15,797 nt of DNA from an uncultured Campylobacter sp. (lineage in GTDB: Bacteria; Campylobacterota; Campylobacteria; Campylobacterales; Campylobacteraceae): assembly GCF_938030815.1 (NCBI RefSeq), contig NZ_CALHII010000290.1, forward strand, positions 1-15,797. The letters are read 5' to 3'. Each line of letters begins with the position of its first letter. Positions within the stretch are counted from its first letter, which is position 1. Shown piece by piece: positions 6,741-13,483 of this stretch. Below the pieces are notes generated by a model. The model ran no database searches. It worked only from the letters and a program-made list of their open reading frames with translations, and was not told the origin of the DNA. Made by a program: the position numbers and the translations under genes.

Positions 6741-7413
6741 TTAAAATTCCATCGCATAGTATCGCAAATGCCGCGCTTACGTTAAGCGAGTCCCAGCCTT
6801 CGCGCATCTTTATTGATACCGCGCGGTCGCATTTTTTAAGCGCCCTAGCAGGTATCCCCTCTTCTTCGTTCCCCATTACGAGTGCGCTTTTCGCGCCGAG
6901 CTTTAACTCCTTAAAGTTCGTCCCGTCCGCACTCGCGGCGTAAATTTCAAAGCCGCTTTGTTTAAGCTCGTTTATCACGCTAAGCCCGTCTGCAGCTTTA
7001 ACGACGTTTAGCTCATACGCCGCGCCCGAGCTTGCGCGCACTACGCCCGCCATATTTAGATTATTTGCGACGACGATCACGCTGTCCGCGCCCAAAGCAT
7101 AGGCGCTGCGCATTATCGCGCCGATGTTTCCGACGTCGGTAAGCCCATAAAGGATCGGCACGAATTTATCGTCTTTGACGCTAGCAAGATCGCCGAAGCT
7201 AAACTCCTCCACCTCGGCCAAGAAGCCTTGATGGTTGCCGCCGCGAGCGAGGGCTTGAGCTTTTTTCGCATCGGCGCGCTCAATCTTTACGCCGGTCGCG
7301 GCGATCTTTTTAAAAATTTCTTTCTCGCACTCCTTAGCAAGGATGATGCGGATAAATTTCTGCGGATGCCGGTTTAAAAGGTGCAAAAACAGCTGCTTGC
7401 CGTAAATAATCAT
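6712..7413 (-). CDS. rlmB: SPOUT-family 23S rRNA 2'-O-methyltransferase (RlmB/TrmH family)
   Basis: An SAM-dependent ribose methylase; the closest match is RlmB, which methylates G2251 of 23S rRNA in the peptidyl-transferase centre. It has 233 residues: a small N-terminal RNA-binding domain (about 1-75) ending in N-H-Q-G-F-L-A-E-V, typical of RlmB, then the knotted SPOUT domain. Motif 1 is N-I-G-A-I-M-R-S-A (96-104), motif 2 V-M-G-N-E-E-E-G-I-P (179-188) and motif 3 I-K-M-R-E-G-W-D-S-L-N-V-S-A-A (201-215). The ATG has a weak ribosome binding site and lies 35 bases after the rsmI stop. The 3' end overlaps the next gene by 29 bases. The exact nucleotide modified is inferred from the family. Confidence 0.9.
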   Translation of the reverse strand: MIIYGKQLFLHLLNRHPQKFIRIILAKECEKEIFKKIAATGVKIERADAKKAQALARGGNHQGFLAEVEEFSFGDLASVKDDKFVPILYGLTDVGNIGAIMRSAYALGADSVIVVANNLNMAGVVRASSGAAYELNVVKAADGLSVINELKQSGFEIYAASADGTNFKELKLGAKSALVMGNEEEGIPARALKKCDRAVSIKMREGWDSLNVSAAFAILCDGILNGRNRREVK

Positions 7414-7448
7414 TTTGGGATTTTAGCGAAAAACGGTTAAAATATGAC

Positions 7449-8264
7449 TTAGCGTATCAAATTTTTATATATTTCTTTGGCGGGTTCGCCGTTTATTTTT
7501 GAGAGTAGTTTTGCTTTTATTTTCGGCGCGATCTCAAGCGACAAAATATCTTCTTGCGTGATTTTTTCAAAGCTTTTCTCGCCTGCGCCGTCAATCACGA
7601 CGCACCATTCGCCGTTTAAATTTGCGCCATTTAGGCTGAGTAGGACTTCTGCGGCGCTACCGAAAAATTTTGTTTCAAATTTTTTCGTAGCTTCTTTGAT
7701 CGCAAAAATTTTGCGCTGCGCGTCGATCCCCGCGATCTGCTCAATTAGCTTTACCACGCGCTTTGGGGATTCGTAAAGTACGCATGGATAGGGGCTTTGC
7801 ATTAAATTTAGAATCTGAGCTTTGCGCTGCGTGCCGTCATTGTTCAAAAAGCCTAAAAAGCTAAATTCTTTCTCCACCAGTCCGCTTGCGGCGGCTGCGA
7901 GCAGCAGGGCGTTTGCGCCGCTAAGCACTTCGTAAGGCACGCCGTTTCGTTGCGCAAATTTTACGAGCGCAATTCCCGGATCGCTGATGCAGGGCATGCC
8001 CGCGTCGCTTACGTATGCGCAAGCTTTTTCGCGCAGAAGCGCCGGATTAAAGCTCGCGAAAAACTCCGCTTCGTTGTGCGTGTGCAGAGAGTAAAACTGT
8101 GAAATTTTAAATGAAATTTGAAATTTATCGGATAATAAGTTTAGAAGTTTTTTTGAAACCCTCGTATCCTCGCAGATTAGGATTTCGCAGCTTTGCAATA
8201 CCTCAAGCGCGCGGCTCGAGATATCGCTTAGATTTCCTATCGGCGTAGGAATGAGATATAGCAA
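7449..8264 (-). CDS. rsmI: 16S rRNA C1402 ribose 2'-O-methyltransferase
   Basis: RsmI methylates the ribose of C1402 in the decoding centre of 16S rRNA. The 271 residues carry the tetrapyrrole-methylase fold motifs: L-I-P-T-P-I-G-N-L-S-D-I-S at 4-16, C-E-D-T-R-V-S-K-K-L-L at 31-41, and V-S-D-A-G-M-P-C-I-S-D-P-G at 85-97. The start is TTG at 8264, immediately after the rpmE stop (TAG then TTG with no gap). This gives the usual RsmI N-terminus, and GGA nine bases upstream can serve as ribosome binding site. Cotranscription with rpmE is very likely. Confidence 0.95.
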   Translation of the reverse strand: MLYLIPTPIGNLSDISSRALEVLQSCEILICEDTRVSKKLLNLLSDKFQISFKISQFYSLHTHNEAEFFASFNPALLREKACAYVSDAGMPCISDPGIALVKFAQRNGVPYEVLSGANALLLAAAASGLVEKEFSFLGFLNNDGTQRKAQILNLMQSPYPCVLYESPKRVVKLIEQIAGIDAQRKIFAIKEATKKFETKFFGSAAEVLLSLNGANLNGEWCVVIDGAGEKSFEKITQEDILSLEIAPKIKAKLLSKINGEPAKEIYKNLIR

Positions 8265-8465
8265 CTATTTCATTCCGTATTTTTGCTTAAATTTCTCGAC
8301 GCGGCCCGCGCTATCTACGATCTTCTCGCTGCCCGTGAAAAACGGATGGCAATTGGAGCAGATATCGACGCGGATTTCAGGCTTGTTCGAGCGCGTTTTA
8401 AAAGTGTTTCCGCAAGCGCAGGTAACGGTCGTTTCGACAAAGTTTGGATGGATATCTTTTTTCAT
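8265..8465 (-). CDS. rpmE: 50S ribosomal protein L31
   Basis: A 66-residue large-subunit protein that bridges to the small subunit. It begins M-K-K-D-I-H-P, the usual L31 opening. The zinc-binding set Cys16, Cys18, Cys36, Cys39 is intact, so this is the zinc-containing C+ form. ATG with AAGGA six bases upstream and a clear TATAAT promoter. It heads the rpmE-rsmI-rlmB-RodZ-like run. Confidence 0.97.
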   Translation of the reverse strand: MKKDIHPNFVETTVTCACGNTFKTRSNKPEIRVDICSNCHPFFTGSEKIVDSAGRVEKFKQKYGMK

Positions 8466-8499
8466 TTTTAATCCTTTTTGATGATTTTAAAAGGCAGCG

Positions 8500-8505
8500 A
8501 TTATA
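8500..8505 (-). promoter_or_regulatory. rpmE promoter (-10 box)
   Basis: TATAAT on the minus strand, preceded by a T-rich AT stretch and followed by CGC. It predicts an RNA start near 8493 and a leader of about 28 bases. There is no -35 box. Confidence 0.75.
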
Positions 8506-8759
8506 CAACTTTTTTATCTAAAAAGCAAATTTAAAGGGTTTTAAAAAACTCTCGGCAAAGCGCGAATTTACTTTTTGAACATGCTTTTTGGACGCGAAAA
8601 TTTTAAAATTTAGCCCGTTTTGCGAGTAAAATTTTATTTCACCGCGGCGTGCTGCGGCGTGCAAAATACAGCGCGCGAAGATATGCCGCAGCAATACGCG
8701 CCGCGCGTTAAGCCGCTGATAAACATAACAGGTCGCGCAAGGCAAAATTTTAAATTCCA

Positions 8760-8789
8760 AAAATTTAAAGCGCGCGGCTTTTAAATTTT
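8760..8789 (-). terminator. Likely terminator of rsmE
   Basis: AAAATTTAAAGC (8760-8771) pairs with GCTTTTAAATTTT (8777-8789) with one bulged base around a 5-base GC loop. It lies 16 bases past the rsmE stop. On the minus strand the tail is GCTTTAAATTTTTGG. The left arm shares 14 bases with the trxB terminator. Confidence 0.55.
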
Positions 8790-8805
8790 AAAATTTTCCG
8801 AGCGT

Positions 8806-9462
8806 TTAAAACATCAGCTTCGCGCAAGTTGCGATTAGCGCGGTGTTTGAGCGCAAAATATAGGGGCTATTAAGCGCATAGGCATTTTTAAATTTCTCTC
8901 TTTCGCGCGGCGAAAACCCGCCCTCCGGGCCTACGAACGCGATCTCGTCGCCGCCGAAAATGTCGATGTTCTTGCCACCAAAATCGATCAGGCTTACGTT
9001 TTCATATCTTTGCGCGAGCTCGTCCGAGCCGCCCAAAACCTCGATCTGCATGATGGAATTTCGCCCGCATTGTTGAGACGAGTTGATCAAAATCCGCTCC
9101 ATCCTCTGCAGATCGAGCCGCACGTTTTTCTGCGACAGATCGGCATAGACCAAAACAAGCCGCCTGACGCTCATCTCATTTAGCGCAGGCAGGCTCTTTT
9201 CGATCACGGCGCTCTCGACGACCGCCCAAGCGACGCAAAAATCGTGGCTCGGCGTAAAAACGGAGCTTTTAAAAACTAAATTTAGAACCGCGCCTTTGCG
9301 CGAAATTTCGACGATCTCATATAGATAACTCGCCCCGTCCTCAAGATTTCGCACGTCTATGCGCTCGCCCGCCCTTGCTCGCCTAGCCTTTAGGTGTAAA
9401 AACTGATCATTCTGCAAAACTAGCCTCTGTTCGCCTGCAAGCTTATCGTAAAAATATACCAT
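8806..9462 (-). CDS. rsmE: 16S rRNA m3U1498 methyltransferase
   Basis: RsmE methylates N3 of U1498 in 16S rRNA using SAM. From the ATG at 9462 it has 218 residues, a little shorter than the usual 230-245. It has an N-terminal PUA-like domain (about 1-68) and a SPOUT knot with S-S-Q-Q-C-G-R at 128-134, F-V-G-P-E-G-G-F-S-P-R-E at 176-187 and L-R-S-N-T-A at 203-208. Most relatives read L-R-T-E-T-A at the last site. I chose the ATG because it overlaps the upstream stop as TGATG; a TTG one codon earlier is possible. Translation is coupled to the upstream membrane-protein gene. Confidence 0.93.
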   Translation of the reverse strand: MVYFYDKLAGEQRLVLQNDQFLHLKARRARAGERIDVRNLEDGASYLYEIVEISRKGAVLNLVFKSSVFTPSHDFCVAWAVVESAVIEKSLPALNEMSVRRLVLVYADLSQKNVRLDLQRMERILINSSQQCGRNSIMQIEVLGGSDELAQRYENVSLIDFGGKNIDIFGGDEIAFVGPEGGFSPREREKFKNAYALNSPYILRSNTALIATCAKLMF

Positions 9463-9944
9463 CAAATAACACTCGCTATCAAAATTATCGCTAAGCTTAG
9501 CCCCAAAATAACCCGCATTTTGCGCTGATACGGCGCAAAGTTTTGGCTCAGATAAGCGATTTTTAGCCGCTTGTACGATACCGCGCTAAGCGCGATCATC
9601 GCTAGCGCTGCGGCCGCCATGAAATAAATTCTAAAGCTCAAATCGAAGCTCAGCACCGGCAGCATCACGCTTCCGCTAATTATCAGCGCTGCGATACACG
9701 AATGATAGATCGGCAAAAACAGCCTGATGCGCCTAAGAAATCTAAGCCCCGATCTGCTTTTTTGCTTTAAACTTTCAGCTTGCGGCGCGGAAGCGGCGGG
9801 ATTTAAAGCCTTGCCGCGAGGACGAAATTCCGCCGCCGCGTCTATTTTAAGCTGGGTAAAAATCAGATAAATTATCGTTAAAATCGCCGTAGCTAGCGCG
9901 AAAAACTTATGAAAACCTAAGGCGCTTTGATACAGATAATCCAT
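9462..9944 (-). CDS. Four-helix inner-membrane protein of unknown function
   Basis: I do not recognise a characterised family. From ATG at 9944 it has 160 residues with four predicted membrane helices at about 12-30, 78-98, 105-124 and 143-159. Helix 1 carries F-H-K and the second begins Y-H-S-C, so there are His residues near the membrane face. Between helices 1 and 2 lies a hydrophilic Ala/Pro/Lys/Arg-rich loop of about 45 residues that looks like a lineage-specific insertion. A GTG at 9953 gives three more residues; the ATG is better placed after GGTGGA. Its stop overlaps the rsmE start, a position shared, as I recall, with an integral membrane protein in C. jejuni. Confidence 0.75.
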   Translation of the reverse strand: MDYLYQSALGFHKFFALATAILTIIYLIFTQLKIDAAAEFRPRGKALNPAASAPQAESLKQKSRSGLRFLRRIRLFLPIYHSCIAALIISGSVMLPVLSFDLSFRIYFMAAAALAMIALSAVSYKRLKIAYLSQNFAPYQRKMRVILGLSLAIILIASVI

Positions 9945-10309
9945 CACTTCCACCAGTGGGTTAAATTTGCAGTATAAAATTTTGTGCGGCTAGAGCCGAA
10001 ACGACCGAATTTCAGCGCAAATTTTTTCGGCGCGAGATAAAGCAGACCTGCTCCGCGCCTTTGAAATTTTAAAAACTCTTCAAAGCGGCTGCGGCTATTT
10101 GTTGCGTTAAAATTTAGCGCATATTTTAATTGCGGTTCCATGCCGTATTTCTCGTGCCAAGAATGAAATTTTGTGGATAAAAATTTAGAATTTCTCTGCA
10201 TAGATCGCACGGGCAAAAAAGACGCCAAAATCGCACTTGCGCGCCGCATACGAAGCACGCAAATTTTAAAAATTTTCAAATTTAGACGCCGATTTTTCAA
10301 CGCTCCGCC
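9945..10309. other. 365-bp gap with AAATTT islands
   Basis: No supported gene. A 118-codon minus-strand frame (9944-10300) reads as Lys/Arg/Phe-rich sequence made from the AAATTT islands, without a family match or ribosome binding site. I count ten AAATTT copies. A terminator for the moaA unit and a promoter for the membrane protein-rsmE pair should lie here, but I see no convincing hairpin or -10 box. Confidence 0.6.
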
Positions 10310-10531
10310 TTATTCCGTCACCGGAAGCGGCAGCATATCGGCGTTTATATCGACTTTAGGCTCGCTAGGCGCGATGGGTACGTCCTTCGGCACCTCGCTA
10401 TCTACCGGCGGCTTTTGCAAGGTGTTCTTTTTCTCATCGTCGCAGCCGCCCAAAGCAAGCGCGCAGACAAAGATCGCGCACGCGGCAAAAACGCGCATAA
10501 ACCCCGAGCCAAATTTAAAGAAATTTCTCAT
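10310..10531 (-). CDS. Small proline-rich lipoprotein
   Basis: A 73-residue protein of unknown function. Residues 1-29 form a signal peptide ending in the lipobox A-L-G-G-C with Cys30 as the lipidated residue. The mature part is only about 44 residues, acidic and Pro/Val/Asp-rich, with no domain. The ATG at 10531 overlaps the queD stop (TGATG) and has AAGGA six bases before it; an internal ATG (residue 12) would also give a good signal peptide. The Asp after the Cys would favour inner-membrane retention if the E. coli rule held, which is uncertain here. It is the last gene of the moaA-queE-queD unit. Confidence 0.75.
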   Translation of the reverse strand: MRNFFKFGSGFMRVFAACAIFVCALALGGCDDEKKNTLQKPPVDSEVPKDVPIAPSEPKVDINADMLPLPVTE

Positions 10532-11112
10532 CAGCAGTCCTTTGGATAGATGATTTTTTCGCCGCGCAGTAGCTTTTGCCAAAGCTCCGGCTGCCTCCAC
10601 TCCTCGCGCACGGCGGGCGAGAATTCTATCTCATCCAGCGCGATCTCGCCCATCTGCGCGTTGTAGGCATCATCGCGAAAGCACTGCGCATAGCCGGTGG
10701 CCGTTTCGTGCACGATGACGCTGTGAAGCTTTACTTCGCGCTCGCCGTTTTGCATCTGAGTCAGGCTCAAAAGTCGGTCAATTAGGACGAAAAAAATTCT
10801 ACAAAACTGCTCCGCGCTCGGATTTAGCGGTATCTGCACCCAGCGCGCGCTGTGTTTTTTAAGATCCGCGATGTAGCCCGCATCATCGCGCGCGTAGATC
10901 GTCGTGGCGTGGTCGAAACTATCGATAAGCTCGCGAATACCGAGCTTCATGTAGCCGAAGTCGTAAACCATACCCGCTTCATCTAAAAAATTTGAGCTAA
11001 GCAAAATTTCGCATCTATAGGAGTGGCCGTGGATGCTCGTGCGGCACCGCTTCGAGCCGCACAGGCGCACGATGTGAGCGTTTTCGAATTCGTATAATTT
11101 CCTAATTATCAT
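10531..11112 (-). CDS. queD: 6-carboxytetrahydropterin synthase
   Basis: QueD converts dihydroneopterin triphosphate to 6-carboxy-5,6,7,8-tetrahydropterin, feeding QueE in the 7-deazaguanine (queuosine) pathway. From ATG at 11112 it has 193 residues. Zinc ligands are His13 (N-A-H) and His28/His30 (H-G-H-S-Y), Cys23 is the likely catalytic cysteine, F-D-H-A-T-T-I-Y gives the charge-relay residues and V-H-E-T-A-T-G-Y-A carries the pterin-binding Glu. It is longer than the roughly 120-residue E. coli type, with inserts and a C-terminal tail (E-I-E-F-S-P onward). The ATG overlaps the queE stop (ATGA), so the two consecutive enzymes are translationally coupled. Confidence 0.93.
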   Translation of the reverse strand: MIIRKLYEFENAHIVRLCGSKRCRTSIHGHSYRCEILLSSNFLDEAGMVYDFGYMKLGIRELIDSFDHATTIYARDDAGYIADLKKHSARWVQIPLNPSAEQFCRIFFVLIDRLLSLTQMQNGEREVKLHSVIVHETATGYAQCFRDDAYNAQMGEIALDEIEFSPAVREEWRQPELWQKLLRGEKIIYPKDC

Positions 11113-12071
11113 ACCCCGTCCTTCTCGCCCCAAATTCTAATGTGCAGGCGATCGGAGTAATTATAGCCGTTTTTTAGGCAAAAATCCACGCAAAATTGCG
11201 CGCCGCTTTCCAGCTCGCGACGATCTGCGCCGCGCGGCATACAATAAACCTCGCCGCCGCACACCGCTAAAATTTCTCTAATCTCGGGCTGCGCGTCAAA
11301 CTCGGGCGAGATGACGAACTTGTAAAAACTATCTTTTGCGTTTTGTTTTAAGCTTCGCAGCGCGGCGAAGTTTAACCTGCGTTCGCGCGGCTCGGCGGAG
11401 TTTGAAAGCTTAGGCGAGACCGCAAAGACGCAGCTTTTGTAGACGGGAAATTTTTCAAAATCCACTAAAATCGTGCCGTTGGTTTCGAAGTGCACCGCGT
11501 GTCCGCGCGCGAGCAACTCGCAGACGAACTCGTAAAATAGCGCCTCTTTGTGATGCAGTAGCGGCTCGCCGCCGGTGATAACGACGATCGGCTTTTGATG
11601 AAGCTTAGCGCTCTGCGGCGAGACGGAGCTTTGCGGATCTAAATTTAAAGAATTCTGCGCCGCGAAATTTAAAGAATTTTCGCTCGTTAAATTTAAAGAT
11701 TTTTCTGCGTTACCGTTTGGACGGGAAGATGTTTGCGCAACGGAACTTAACGTACCGCTTTCAGAAAAAGGCTCTGCGGCGCAAATGCCTGTTGCAGAGC
11801 ACACGGGTGTGGAACAGGACGAACCTGATAAATTTGGAATTTTATTCAAAAGCTGCACTAAATTTAAAATTTCTTCGTGCTCGAAGTGGCTCGTAAAAAC
11901 CGCGCGGATCGTATCGCAGCCGCGCAAGATCTCGCCGGTCTTTGGCGAAATGCGCTCGCCGCCGAAGCCCTCGCAGCGCAGATTGCAGCCCGCAAAGCGA
12001 AAGAAAAACGCGAGCCTGCCCGCATACTTACCCTCGCCTTGGATACTTAAAAAGCTCTCTACGAGCCTCAT
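11109..12071 (-). CDS. queE: 7-carboxy-7-deazaguanine synthase, radical SAM, with insert
   Basis: QueE rearranges carboxytetrahydropterin to 7-carboxy-7-deazaguanine using an iron-sulfur cluster and SAM. The 320 residues exceed the usual 210-250. The start S-I-Q-G-E-G and A-G-C-N-L-R-C are typical, T-G-G-E-P-L-L lies at 166-172 and H-F-E-T-N-G-T at 194-200. Two oddities: the cluster cysteines are Cys29, Cys33 and Cys52, a CX3CX18C pattern in place of CX3CX2C; and residues about 81-160 are a Ser/Asn/Gln-rich insert with three octapeptide repeats. ATG overlaps the moaA stop, the stop overlaps the queD start. The frame is intact, so I take it as functional. Confidence 0.9.
   Translation of the reverse strand: MRLVESFLSIQGEGKYAGRLAFFFRFAGCNLRCEGFGGERISPKTGEILRGCDTIRAVFTSHFEHEEILNLVQLLNKIPNLSGSSCSTPVCSATGICAAEPFSESGTLSSVAQTSSRPNGNAEKSLNLTSENSLNFAAQNSLNLDPQSSVSPQSAKLHQKPIVVITGGEPLLHHKEALFYEFVCELLARGHAVHFETNGTILVDFEKFPVYKSCVFAVSPKLSNSAEPRERRLNFAALRSLKQNAKDSFYKFVISPEFDAQPEIREILAVCGGEVYCMPRGADRRELESGAQFCVDFCLKNGYNYSDRLHIRIWGEKDGV
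11641..11712 (-). repeat. Three 24-bp tandem repeats inside queE
   Basis: Units at 11641-11664, 11665-11688 and 11689-11712 each begin AAATTTAAAGA on the plus strand and diverge after that. The period of 24 bases keeps frame and encodes, on the minus strand, octapeptides of the form (K/N)-S-L-N-(L/F)-x-x-(E/Q), residues about 124-147 of QueE. Confidence 0.85.
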
Positions 12072-13033
12072 CCGCCCGTCTCGTAAAATGCGCGGCTTGA
12101 AATTTCATTCGAAGCGTCCGTTTGCCAGCGATTTTTTTCGGGCTTATTCGCTAAAATTTTAGCCAAAATTTCGGCGGCTGCGGCGATGTCGCCCTCTTTG
12201 ACCGCCTTTTTGATACTTAGCGCGTCCTCGAAGTAAAGACAAGGGATCAAAAGCCCCTCGGCACTTAGTCTGATACGGTTGCAACTCTCGCAAAAATCGT
12301 GCTTGTGCGGATCGATGATACCGAAGGTGTAGCCGTCTCCGAGCGCGTAAAGCGACGCGGGCGAGCTCTGCGATTTCGGCAGAGCGGTAAAGACAAATTT
12401 ACGCCTTAAAATATCTAAAATTTCACTCGATTTTAAGCCTGTAAGATCGCCGGCATGGGTGTTTTCCATAAATTCTATGAAGCGAATCTGACAATCCTTC
12501 TCGCGGGCAAATTCCAGCAAATAAATAAGCTCGTCGTCGTTGATCCCTTTTAGCGCGACGGTGTTTAGCTTGACCTTTAACCCCGCTTCAAGCGCAGCGT
12601 CAAGGCCCTCTAGGACGTTATAAAGCACGCCGCGCTGAGCTATAAATTTAGCTCGCTCCGGACGCAGCGAGTCAAGCGACATATTGATGCGCTTTAGCCC
12701 CGCGTCTTTCAGGGCGCGCGCGTAGTTTTTGAGATAATACCCGTTGGTGGTAAGCGCAAGATCGATACCCGGGGCGTAATCCGCGATCATCTTTATAAAA
12801 TCCTCGATCCCCTTTCGCACCAGCGGTTCGCCGCCGGTGATACGGATCTTTTTTACGCCGCCGTCGATCGCAACTTTGACGAATAAAAACATCTCCTCAA
12901 AGCTTAAAATATTCTCTCGCGGCACCCAATTAAACGGCGTAGCAGGCATGCAATATCTGCATCTGAAATTACACCGCTGCGTAACAGAAATGCGCAAATA
13001 ATCGATCGTTCGTCCAAATTTATCAATTAGCAT
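12068..13033 (-). CDS. moaA: GTP 3',8-cyclase (molybdenum cofactor synthesis)
   Basis: MoaA is a radical SAM enzyme that turns GTP into the precursor of cyclic pyranopterin in molybdenum cofactor synthesis. From ATG at 13033 it has 321 residues. The N-terminal cluster motif is C-N-F-R-C-R-Y-C (Cys21, 25, 28), followed by R-I-T-G-G-E-P-L-V-R. The second cluster binds C-E-S-C then C after 13 residues near the C-terminus. The protein ends in Gly-Gly, the conserved MoaA tail. A TTG 18 bases upstream is possible, but the ATG has AAGG seven bases before it and gives the usual M-L-I-D-K-F-G-R. It heads the moaA-queE-queD-lipoprotein unit and its stop overlaps queE. Confidence 0.96.
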   Translation of the reverse strand: MLIDKFGRTIDYLRISVTQRCNFRCRYCMPATPFNWVPRENILSFEEMFLFVKVAIDGGVKKIRITGGEPLVRKGIEDFIKMIADYAPGIDLALTTNGYYLKNYARALKDAGLKRINMSLDSLRPERAKFIAQRGVLYNVLEGLDAALEAGLKVKLNTVALKGINDDELIYLLEFAREKDCQIRFIEFMENTHAGDLTGLKSSEILDILRRKFVFTALPKSQSSPASLYALGDGYTFGIIDPHKHDFCESCNRIRLSAEGLLIPCLYFEDALSIKKAVKEGDIAAAAEILAKILANKPEKNRWQTDASNEISSRAFYETGG

Positions 13034-13060
13034 ATTTTGCCTTAATATCAATTTGCGGCG

Positions 13061-13066
13061 ATTATA
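13061..13066 (-). promoter_or_regulatory. Promoter of the moaA-queE-queD unit (-10 box)
   Basis: TATAAT on the minus strand inside TTTTTTATATAATCGCC, preceded by T-rich sequence and lacking a -35 box. It predicts an RNA start near 13054 and a leader of about 20 bases, too short for a riboswitch. Confidence 0.75.
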
Positions 13067-13113
13067 TAAAAAACAAAGCGATTTTGCAAAATTTTATTTT
13101 TATATTGCTCTCG

Positions 13114-13473
13114 TTATTTTCTTACCGAGCCGATGAGCTCTTTAAGCTGATCTAGTAGCGGTCTGATCTGCTTTTCTACACGCTCGTCGATCATCGTAGG
13201 CACTACATCTAGTCTCTGCTCTATCGTCTCGTCGATCACGTCTGCAATCGCGTTTATATCGATATTGGGGGCGACTTTACCGCCCGAATCGATCATCTCT
13301 TTTAGCTCCTCGACCTTCTTTTTAAGCAGATAGTTTTCCTGCATAGCGTCAGTCAGCACCTGATCGAAGCGTTCGAATTTTTTATCCGCTTGCTTATCTT
13401 TAAAATATATGACGAAAAACATCAAAAATATAACGACGCAAAGTCCTAAAATGATGATAGTGTTAAGATCCAT
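13114..13473 (-). CDS. Single-helix coiled-coil membrane protein, unknown function
   Basis: A 119-residue protein that I do not recognise beyond its architecture. Residues 5-24 are one membrane helix, followed by a Lys-rich cytoplasmic flank and a long charged segment with heptad-like spacing (about 30-62), a short Gly/Pro break, and a second amphipathic helical segment (about 73-118). N-out/C-in topology follows from the positive flank after the helix. The ATG is preceded by TAAGGA, which contains the stop codon of mqnP, so the two are cotranscribed with 10 bases between them. It may be a scaffold or oligomerising protein; that is a guess. Confidence 0.75.
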   Translation of the reverse strand: MDLNTIIILGLCVVIFLMFFVIYFKDKQADKKFERFDQVLTDAMQENYLLKKKVEELKEMIDSGGKVAPNIDINAIADVIDETIEQRLDVVPTMIDERVEKQIRPLLDQLKELIGSVRK

Positions 13474-13483
13474 AGGGGGTTCC

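Larger units (their letters stand above)
8466..8805. other. 340-bp gap with AAATTT islands
   Basis: It contains the rpmE promoter at one end and the rsmE terminator at the other. An 80-codon open frame on the minus strand (8518-8760) has no ribosome binding site and biased, family-less sequence, so I do not call a gene. AAATTT occurs eight times by my count. Confidence 0.65.

Noticed and set aside
8518..8760. 80-codon minus-strand frame upstream of rpmE
   Set aside because: No ribosome binding site and biased composition; it ends at the rpmE promoter region and has no recognisable motif.
9944..10300. 118-codon minus-strand frame whose stop overlaps the next start
   Set aside because: Lys/Arg/Phe-rich translation of the AAATTT islands, no ribosome binding site and no family resemblance; the overlap with the ATG at 9944 appears to be chance.
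11109..12071. queE as a pseudogene because of its insert and spaced cysteines
   Set aside because: The frame is intact, all downstream motifs are present, and both junctions with moaA and queD keep start-stop overlap.
13034..13113. Riboswitch (molybdenum cofactor or preQ1 type) before moaA
   Set aside because: The predicted RNA leader is only about 20 bases and contains no structure.
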